Shown here piece after piece: positions 58,925 through 64,000 of a DNA stretch of 64,000 bases. The position numbers were made by a program, and so were the translations under genes. Below the pieces are notes generated by a model, which saw nothing but the letters and a program-made list of their open reading frames with translations, was not told where the DNA came from and did not search any database. The stretch comes from Sinohyriopsis cumingii (Eukaryota > Mollusca > Bivalvia > Unionida > Unionidae). Positions within the stretch are counted from its first letter, which is position 1. The number at the start of each line of letters is the position of its first letter. The stretch covers positions 60,444,769-60,508,768 of the forward strand of contig CM068831.1 in assembly GCA_028554795.2 (NCBI GenBank), given 5' to 3'.

Positions 58925-59338
58925 GGACAAATATCAGCACGAGGGTACTGTTGCGGAAAAATATCTTATTTATGACAAATGAATGGATTCGTTCAATGAT
59001 AATAAGGACAAATACCCTTATGAATATTTGTACCTGGCGATCTACTTTAATGCTGAAGTCTGATAAAAAAAACAATGTATTTGGAAGAGAGGATTAATTG
59101 TGGAAAATACCTTTTTATCTTTAAACATCTGACTTTTATAGAATGGGATTTAATGGTTCCCATGTGTACGTCTGCTATGTAAAACTAAATATAGTTCGAC
59201 GAAGAAATTCAACTGTGGAAATATTTGAAATTATTTACCTAATATTTCCTTTGACATTTACACTGAATGGGATCTTTGTGTATATTTTCCATTTATCCAA
59301 CAAACTGAAAGACTAACTGAAATACAACATACACACAC

Positions 59339-59420
<82 letters not shown>

Positions 59421-59850
59421 CTAACTCGAAAATACTTCTGGAATAAATAATCTTTACATAAGTATTTTGAATTGTTAGCTTCTTGAAATATGAAAATAAT
59501 GTTTCATTATATAAATTTAGTTTTAAATTAAGAGGTATAATATTATCCCTACAGTAATCTATTACAAAGATTCTGGATATATGTTCATCTTCTTCTTTCC
59601 ATCTCTTGATGACTAACTGTTTGAATTTATGTTTAAAGTTGTACATGTATCGTTTGATAACAATATATTTGTAATATGTATTCAGTAAGTATGTAAATGC
59701 TAATCATATTGAATTCTTGAACTCAGTTGAATTGATTTTTGTTTGTCTAAAGTGAGATATTCTTCACCAAAATGTATTCACGTGATACAGAAGTTATGTC
59801 GAATTGTATTCCACATTTCCTCGAATAACAAGAATTAACAATAGTAGTAA
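58925..59850. other. AT-rich flank; (CA)n-(AT)n at 59329-59418
   Basis: No gene recognised. The (AT)n tract of about 80 bp generates Tyr-Ile frames that are artefacts. Element C begins to the right. Confidence 0.5.
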
Positions 59851-59854
59851 GGTG

Positions 59855-60118
59855 GGCCACTATACGTACAATGGAAATTAGCATTACGGAGACCCCTGTG
59901 CCACTATACGTACAATGGAAATTTAACATGGCGAAAAATCGTGGGTCAATATACGTACAAGGGGATTTAACATGGCGAAAAATCGTGGGTTAATATACGT
60001 ACAAGGGGAATTAACATGGAAAAAAAATTGTGGGCCGATATACGTACAAGGGGAATTTAACATGGGGGAATAGAGTTTGGGGATTGTTTAGGGACAAAGG
60101 GGAATTGAATATGGGATT
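59855..60118. repeat. Tandem repeat, about 45 bp unit, at left end of element C
   Basis: Six copies of a unit with core atatacgtacaaggggaatt followed by taacatggcgaaaaatcgtg. Copies start near 59858, 59900, 59945, 59990, 60036 and 60082 and diverge towards the outer two. Each core contains the palindrome tacgta. The position suggests a subterminal repeat of the element, though no inverted counterpart is in the window. Confidence 0.75.
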
Positions 60119-60162
60119 TTTTTTTTTTAAATTTTTTTTTAAAAAGGGGTAGGCAATGGAAA

Positions 60163-60206
60163 GGCTATCTCTTTTCGAGAAATATGGCTGGCCCTGAAAA
60201 GGGCCT
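60163..60206 (-). terminator. Histone-type mRNA 3' stem-loop plus HDE-like element (copy 1)
   Basis: On the minus strand, 18 nt after the stop codon at 60225: cccaaa, then ggcccttttcagggcc, then agcca. This is a 6 bp stem with a UUUC loop and the CCAAA / A-CCA flanks of replication-dependent histone mRNAs. About 14 nt further, ctcgaaaagagatagcc gives a purine-rich GAAAAGAGA, where the histone downstream element that pairs with U7 snRNA lies. Confidence 0.75.
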
Positions 60207-60224
60207 TTGGGTTTTCTTCTGCTT

Positions 60225-60614
60225 CTAGTTTCTTCTTTTTCTCCACCAAGTTCTTATTTTATCTCCAACACTCTTTCTCTTCTTTTCTTTCTTTTTTTTC
60301 TCCTGCTCTTCTTTCTTCTTCTCTTCCTCCTCTTCTTTCTTCCTCTTCTCATTTTCTTCTTCTTTTTCAATCTTTTCGTTCCATTTGCTTATTCTTATTC
60401 TTTCCTCTTCACCCTCCTTCTCCTCCTTTATCTCTTTCATGACACCACTAATCTTGTCCTTTACCTTTTTTAACTTATTAATTTCCATCTTTACACGATG
60501 GGGACTATAGGAATAATGGTCTTCAACCAGTCTTATCAACATCTGCTCCATCATTCCTAAGTTGTCTAAAACGTCTTGTAATGTTTGTATTTTGTCCATT
60601 TGGTTAGAAGCCAT
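60225..60614 (-). CDS. Element C small charged coiled-coil protein 1
   Basis: 129 residues from the ATG at 60614 (MASNQMDKIQTLQDVLDNLG). Residues 1-60 are helical with regular Leu/Met/Ile spacing (MMEQMLIRLVEDH; INKLKKVKDKI). Residues 60-115 are almost entirely Glu, Lys and Arg, a single long charged helix. The C-terminus is basic (RKSVGDKIRTWWRKRRN). The upstream box and the histone-type stem-loop bracket it exactly as for the other two small genes. The N-terminal helical half plus charged tail is shared in outline with them, suggesting paralogues. Function unknown; the basic tail could bind nucleic acid. No close family recognised. Confidence 0.65.
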   Translation of the reverse strand: MASNQMDKIQTLQDVLDNLGMMEQMLIRLVEDHYSYSPHRVKMEINKLKKVKDKISGVMKEIKEEKEGEEERIRISKWNEKIEKEEENEKRKKEEEEEKKKEEQEKKKKEKKRKSVGDKIRTWWRKRRN

Positions 60615-60663
60615 CTTCTTTTTTTATTCTTTGCAGAATGGTTTGAACGACGAATACTGTGGG

Positions 60664-60703
60664 TTCTTATACTTAAGGCGCGTACGTGAAGGAAAACATC
60701 CCC
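60664..60703 (-). promoter_or_regulatory. Conserved upstream box + TATA (small gene 1)
   Basis: Plus-strand text gcgcgtacgtgaaggaaaac followed by atcccc (60678-60703), one mismatch from the two other cassette copies, lies 63 nt upstream of the ATG at 60614. Between box and gene, minus-strand agtataagaa (TATA-like) occupies about 60664-60673. Confidence 0.7.
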
Positions 60704-60746
60704 CTAAAACGTAAAATTGATCTTACCTAGATCATGACCAAACAAC

Positions 60747-60772
60747 GCGCGGACGTGAAGGAAAACATCCCC
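60747..60772 (-). promoter_or_regulatory. Extra copy of the conserved box
   Basis: A second perfect gcgcggacgtgaaggaaaac + atcccc, 43 nt beyond the first box of gene 1. Between them lies aaaattgatcttacctagatcatgacca, which also follows the box of gene 2, so the promoter unit of about 70 bp was tandemly duplicated. Confidence 0.65.
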
Positions 60773-60820
60773 TACTTTTTCATTTCATATAATAAAACCC
60801 AAACTATACTCTCCACATAA

Positions 60821-61540
60821 CGCTAAGAAACAATAAACAAATCCATAATCTACTATCCACACAATCGTACGTGAGCGGGTACAAACACAAACACACAAAC
60901 ACATACGCTAAGAAACAATAAACAAAATCCATAATCTACTATCCTCGCAATCGTACGTGAGCGCTTACAAAACCCAAACTATACTCTCCACATACGCTAA
61001 GAAACAATAAACAAATCCATAATCTACTATCCACACAATCGTACGTGAGCGGGTACAAACACAAACACATACGCTAAGAAACAATAAACAAATCCATAAT
61101 CTACTATCCACACAATCGTACGTGAGCGGGTACAAACACAAACACACAAACACAAACACACAAACACATACGCTAAGAAACAATAAACAAATCCATAATC
61201 TACTATCCACACAATCGTACGTGAGCGGGTACAAACACAAACACACAAACACAAACACACAAACACATACGCTAAGAAACAATAAACAAATCCATAATCT
61301 ACTATCCACACAATCGTACGTGAGCGGGTACAAACACAAACACACAAACACAAACACACAAACACATACGCTAAGAAACAATAAACAAAATCCATAATCT
61401 ACTATCCACACAATCTTACGTGAGCGCTTATAAAACCCAAACTATACTCTTCACATACGCTAAGAACAATAAACAAATCCATAATCTACTATTCACACAA
61501 TCGTACGTGAGCGGGTACAAACACAAACACACAAACACAT
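60821..61540. repeat. Tandem repeat, eight copies, 75-110 bp unit
   Basis: Core cgctaagaaacaataaacaa then atccataatctactatccac and acaatcgtacgtgagcgggt, followed by a variable (acaaac)n. Copies begin at 60821, 60906, 60995, 61072, 61171, 61270, 61369 and 61459. Unit length varies with the (acaaac)n part. The long repetitive open frames on both strands across it (for example 61411-60965) are products of the repeat. A diverged ninth copy lies at about 62300-62440. Confidence 0.9.
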
Positions 61541-61544
61541 ACCC

Positions 61545-61660
61545 TCACACTATCTTAAAAAAGAGTTAGTGTTTATATTCACACTACTCTACCTACACAT
61601 TGGCAAATTGATGGTTATTTCTTTTCTAGAGTATTGGGTAGCCCTGAAAAGGGCTGTTTT
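61545..61660 (-). repeat. 115 bp 3'-flank block, copy 1 (pairs with 62432-62555)
   Basis: The block accctcacac...aaaagagttagtgttta...cacactactctacctacaca...ttatttcttttctagagtat, ending in the stem-loop, recurs at 62432-62555 with few changes. It lies across the 3' end of small gene 2 and after small gene 3, so the whole 3' processing region is duplicated along with the genes. Confidence 0.8.
61614..61655 (-). terminator. Histone-type mRNA 3' stem-loop plus HDE-like element (copy 2)
   Basis: Minus strand: aaaac, then agcccttttcagggct, then accca, a 6 bp stem with a UUUC loop and the exact ACCCA 3' flank of histone mRNAs. After about 13 nt comes tctagaaaagaaataa, a purine-rich HDE-like stretch. 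The open frame of small gene 2 runs through the stem-loop, see that entry. Confidence 0.75.
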
Positions 61661-62075
61661 TTTTTTTTTGAACTTCATGGACACCTGGTTTATGGTGGCA
61701 CCTTCCAGGCCTGGCGCCACATACACATCTTATCCCCCAGTTACTTTTTACTTTTTTGGGGGAGAGAGCAGAGGCAGGATATGTCGCTTCAGAATCCCAA
61801 TTTTCGCTCTCTGGGATTCTGAAATTTATTCTTCTTCTCTTCTTTTCCTTCTCCTCCTCCTCTTCTTTGTTTCTTCTCTCCTCCTCTTTGTATCTTCTTT
61901 CCTCTTCTTCTTCTTCTTTATATCTTCTCTCCTCCTCTTCTTTTTTTCTTCTTTCCTCCTCCTCTCTTATCCTTCCCTCCTCCACAATGGCTTCCGCGGC
62001 CAGTTCATTCAACAGGCGCCTGGCATATTCCAGATGCACATGAAGTTCCAACAGTTTAGACAGTCTCGTGTTCAT
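61626..62075 (-). CDS. Element C small charged coiled-coil protein 2
   Basis: 149 codons from the ATG at 62075 (MNTRLSKLLELHVHLEYARR). Residues 1-30 are an amphipathic helix resembling the start of protein 3 (L.KL.E..V.L...R..L). Residues 32-85 are Glu/Arg/Lys repeats such as RRYKEEEE. The remainder (INFRIPESENWDSE...) is less charged. The frame only ends inside the downstream stem-loop region after a run of more than 12 A. A homopolymer frameshift near the AAAAAA at about 61755 may have removed an earlier stop, since the related genes end 18-25 nt before the stem-loop. The true C-terminus is therefore uncertain. Confidence 0.6.
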   Translation of the reverse strand: MNTRLSKLLELHVHLEYARRLLNELAAEAIVEEGRIREEEERRKKEEEERRYKEEEEEERRYKEEERRNKEEEEEKEKKRRRINFRIPESENWDSEATYPASALSPKKVKSNWGIRCVCGARPGRCHHKPGVHEVQKKKNSPFQGYPIL

Positions 62076-62127
62076 TTTTGGTGTTGATCAATCAACAAGG
62101 GTAGCTAGACTTCCCAGCGAGTTTCAA

Positions 62128-62165
62128 TTTATAGTGAAAGCGCGGACGTGAAGGAAAACATCCCC
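62128..62165 (-). promoter_or_regulatory. Conserved upstream box + TATA (small gene 2)
   Basis: gcgcggacgtgaaggaaaac + atcccc (62140-62165) stands 64 nt upstream of the ATG at 62075. A clear TATAAA (minus strand, 62133-62128) lies between box and gene. A degenerate copy of the box (gcgcggacctaaaagaaaca) is at 62216-62235. Confidence 0.75.
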
Positions 62166-62431
62166 TTAAAAAACATAAAATTGATGTTACCTACATCATG
62201 ACCAAAAACAACAACGCGCGGACCTAAAAGAAACACTCACTCACTTTTTTATGCTACCCATCACTATTTTAAATTTTTTTATAAATCACTTCAATAGACT
62301 ATCCACATACGCAAAGCAATCCAATCTAACCTCAAATCTACACCTCAAACACCAAATAAAGACATCATTTTAATCTACTATCCACACCAATGTACTTGAT
62401 CACTTACAAACACACAAACTCACAAACACAT

Positions 62432-62555
62432 ACCCTCACATTTTTTTAAAAAGAGTTAGTGTTTATTTTCACACTACTCTACCTACACACATTGGCAAAT
62501 CGATCGTTATTTCTTTTCTAGAGTATTGGGGGGTAGCCCTGAAAAGGGCTGTTTT
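62432..62555 (-). repeat. 115-124 bp 3'-flank block, copy 2
   Basis: Second copy of the block described at 61545-61660, following small gene 3. Confidence 0.8.
62507..62550 (-). terminator. Histone-type mRNA 3' stem-loop plus HDE-like element (copy 3)
   Basis: Minus strand, 25 nt after the stop of small gene 3: aaaac, then agcccttttcagggct, then accccc. The HDE-like tctagaaaagaaataa follows after about 14 nt. It is the same arrangement as copies 1 and 2. Confidence 0.75.
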
Positions 62556-62575
62556 TTTGTTTGCTATGGCATTTT

Positions 62576-62941
62576 TTAGTTTCTAAGAATGCGATGTCCT
62601 CTGAGGATAGACTTTCTGGCGATAGGTCTGCTTCTTCGGAAAGAGAAGAAGAACTCTTTGGTGTCGATACGACAATCGACAAAGCCTCTGTCAGCTTCAG
62701 GTTGCTGTTGCTGTTGTTGTTGTTGTTGTTGCTGCTGTTGCTGCTGTCTCTGAAGTCTGTACTTCTCTGTCCATTCTTCTTTTTCCCTGTTCATTTCTTC
62801 TCTGAAGAGCTCTTCTATCAGGTCTTCAGTGATTTTTAACATTCTCACATTCTCTATTTCTTCTGGCTTCGGTATCAGACTGTGTCTGACCCTATGCAAA
62901 TTCACGTAGGCTTCGTTGAGTTTAGCTAGTTTGGAGCACAT
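62576..62941 (-). CDS. Element C small charged coiled-coil protein 3
   Basis: I start it at the ATG 62941-62939 (MCSKLAKLNEAYVNLHRVRH), giving 121 residues. An earlier TTG in frame is not needed, and this ATG gives the same 65 nt distance to the upstream box as in the other cassettes. Residues 1-60 are helical and charged (EEIENVRMLKITEDLIEELF), then comes a polyglutamine tract of about 16 residues encoded by CAA/CAG repeats. The C-terminus is basic and aromatic (KEFFFSFRRSRPIARKSILR). The N-terminal helix resembles proteins 1 and 2. Function unknown. Confidence 0.65.
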   Translation of the reverse strand: MCSKLAKLNEAYVNLHRVRHSLIPKPEEIENVRMLKITEDLIEELFREEMNREKEEWTEKYRLQRQQQQQQQQQQQQQQQPEADRGFVDCRIDTKEFFFSFRRSRPIARKSILRGHRILRN

Positions 62942-62994
62942 CTTCTTAGGAGGATGAGTCGACAATGGATGGTTAGACTGGAAACAACCCGGTT

Positions 62995-63032
62995 CTTAAA
63001 GTCAAAGCGCGGACGTGAAGGAAAACATCCCC
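62995..63032 (-). promoter_or_regulatory. Conserved upstream box + TATA-like (small gene 3)
   Basis: gcgcggacgtgaaggaaaac + atcccc (63007-63032), identical to the gene 2 copy, lies 65 nt upstream of the ATG at 62941. A weak TATA-like tttaagaacc (minus strand, about 63000-62991) lies between. Confidence 0.7.
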
Positions 63033-63139
63033 CACACGGTTTTTGAGTCGCAACGTTTAGTGAGTGTCATGAGAGGGATAGTAAGAAATGAAAGAGCATC
63101 AATCCAACATTCTTATAGCTAAACAAAAGACAAAGGCAT

Positions 63140-63340
63140 TTTTTTCAAAACACAACATTTTTTATTCAAAAACCACTTAACACTAAACAACAACTCTAAC
63201 ATTTTTAACAATAATCCAACAATATAACATCAAACAATTTTTTCAAAACACAACGTTTTTTATTCAAAAATCACCTAACACTAAACAACAACAACTCTAA
63301 CATTTTTTAACAACAATGCAACACTAAAAGTTTCTCCACT
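63140..63340. repeat. Two-copy tandem duplication, about 100 bp
   Basis: tttttcaaaacacaac + (a/g)ttttttattcaaaaa and acactaaacaacaac...ctctaacattttt occur at about 63140-63225 and again at about 63238-63325. Each copy contains tttatt, an AATAAA polyadenylation signal on the minus strand, just after the capsid gene. Confidence 0.8.
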
Positions 63341-63372
63341 AGGTAAAGAGGGATAACAGTCTTCCATGGTTT

Positions 63373-64000
63373 CTAGTAATCTAGGATGACTTCTCTCAAA
63401 CTGTTGATTTCTATGGCATTATCGAATTCTGCATACAGGATGACGTTCACCGTTTCATCAGGGTCTCGGTCTTTAAACTGAATTTCCACACGAATCTGGC
63501 CGGATTTTATAGGGTGGAAATGTCCCTCGTCGCTGCCTTGGTCTGGAGTGAAATCGAAAGCCCACAAAGCGTAGCCTCCTGCATAATCCTCGTACGTAAT
63601 ACCGTGACTGGTATTGGTTCCTAACTGTCCGGTGGCTTCGTACAGGGACAAGTACGATCTCAAGTAATTCTTCTTGGTAAAGTCAGGTTCGAAAGGTCGG
63701 GTACACAAGGTCTTGCCATCGCGACTGACTTCGATTTTGGACACGCCAAAGTGTTGAAAGTAGAAAGGATTTTGTTCGGCAGCTCCGTTGAAGGCTGTAT
63801 TCTCGACGATACCAACGATCAAACGTTTGGGTAACTGTCCTTGGAACAGATGATCTTCGATCATGGATCGCTGTCCCTTGGGAATGGTGAAGGTTTTCAC
63901 TTCCACGCGTCGTATGGGATACTTGGCGGTCGTTCTGCTCAACGTCTGACTGATGTCGTTTCCCACTTTAGGTAACACTTCCACACGGCGTACGTAGAGT
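63373..64000 (-). CDS. Polinton-type major capsid protein (F54H12.2-like), C-terminal part
   Basis: The frame is open from the right edge of the window to TAG at 63373 (209 codons visible). It reads LYVRRVEVLP..., then AKYPIRRVEVKTFTIPKGQR, DHLFQGQLPKRLIVGIVENT, AFNGAAEQNPFYFQHFGVSK, the FEPDFTKKNYLRSYLSLY block, YAGGYALWAFDFTPDQ and the C-terminus INSLREVILDY. These are hallmarks of the widespread invertebrate 'F54H12.2-like' family, which I identify as the double jelly-roll major capsid protein of Polinton-like viruses. The visible part corresponds to the second jelly roll. No stops or frameshifts are seen, in contrast to elements A and B. No histone-type stem-loop follows; instead AATAAA signals are present. 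Confidence 0.85.
   Translation of the reverse strand, partial: LYVRRVEVLPKVGNDISQTLSRTTAKYPIRRVEVKTFTIPKGQRSMIEDHLFQGQLPKRLIVGIVENTAFNGAAEQNPFYFQHFGVSKIEVSRDGKTLCTRPFEPDFTKKNYLRSYLSLYEATGQLGTNTSHGITYEDYAGGYALWAFDFTPDQGSDEGHFHPIKSGQIRVEIQFKDRDPDETVNVILYAEFDNAIEINSLREVILDY

Larger units (their letters stand above)
59855..64000 (-). mobile_element. Element C: well-preserved capsid-bearing virus-like element (partial)
   Basis: A contiguous minus-strand block: an intact major-capsid C-terminus running off the right edge, then three small charged genes in repeated cassettes, bordered on the left by a 45 bp tandem repeat. Unlike elements A and B, the frames are intact or nearly so. Polymerase, integrase and ATPase would lie outside the window, so the exact class (Polinton, adintovirus or relative) cannot be settled here. 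The capsid family places it among Polinton-like viruses. Confidence 0.7.

Noticed and set aside
60207..60473. Plus-strand Leu/Phe-rich frame (60207-60473)
   Set aside because: It is the antisense shadow of the Glu/Lys-rich small gene 1; similar shadows oppose small genes 2 and 3.
60965..61411. Minus-strand frames of 122-148 codons with repeated VCVCVFVFVCLCLYPLTYD-like blocks
   Set aside because: They arise from the tandem repeat, whose unit length happens to keep the frame open; the same repeat is open on the plus strand too.
60821..61540. CRISPR-like array
   Set aside because: Spacers are not unique: the variable part is a simple (acaaac)n run, and the genome is eukaryotic.

Overview
The window looks like animal nuclear DNA, most likely from a mollusc. 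It is AT-rich, with long (AT)n and (GA)n microsatellites, short interrupted reading frames and introns. It carries several tRNA-headed SINEs whose bodies and tails (for example 'gttaaaccctacaaca' followed by (CAA)n) resemble SINEs I know from molluscs. The mollusc call is an inference; the sequence shows only a spliced metazoan-style genome. No rRNA, CRISPR array or bacterial operon is visible.

Layout, left to right. 1-5.4 kb is gene-poor with microsatellites. 5.5-8.7 kb holds a decayed Ty3/gypsy retrotransposon on the minus strand, with its domains in an abnormal order (gag, protease, integrase, then RT-RNase H). 9.2-9.7 kb is a minisatellite of about 57 bp units. 11.8-12.6 kb is the 3' end of a non-LTR retrotransposon that abuts the DNA polymerase of element A. 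Element A (12.6-20.9 kb) is a decayed Maverick/Polinton (adintovirus-like) element: PolB(+), integrase(-), PLA2-domain protein(-), packaging ATPase(+), then probable virion genes(+).

22.56-33.55 kb is the only host gene I can reconstruct. It is a minus-strand immunoglobulin-domain transmembrane receptor with at least eight exons whose splice phases all agree. It includes a tandem pair of duplicated cytoplasmic-tail exons. The first (signal peptide) exon was not found.

Element B (36.5-47.2 kb) is a second, independent Polinton-like element. It has a different PolB lineage, a BIR-like fragment, a helicase, integrase(-), PLA2-domain protein(-) and packaging ATPase(+). Its PolB is interrupted by a SINE flanked by an 8 bp direct repeat. 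47.5-59.8 kb is mostly microsatellites, SINEs and unassigned sequence.

Element C (about 59.86 kb to the right edge) is the most striking part and, unlike A and B, is well preserved. It encodes an intact C-terminal part of a Polinton-type major capsid (F54H12.2-like) protein, followed on the same strand by three small charged coiled-coil genes. Each small gene sits in the same cassette. A conserved 26 bp box plus TATA-like element lies 63-65 nt upstream of the ATG. At or near the 3' end there is a near-consensus replication-dependent histone mRNA stem-loop followed by a purine-rich histone-downstream-element-like sequence. This suggests that a virus-like element uses the host SLBP/U7 histone 3'-end pathway for a set of its genes. 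I regard this as the candidate undescribed system of the window.
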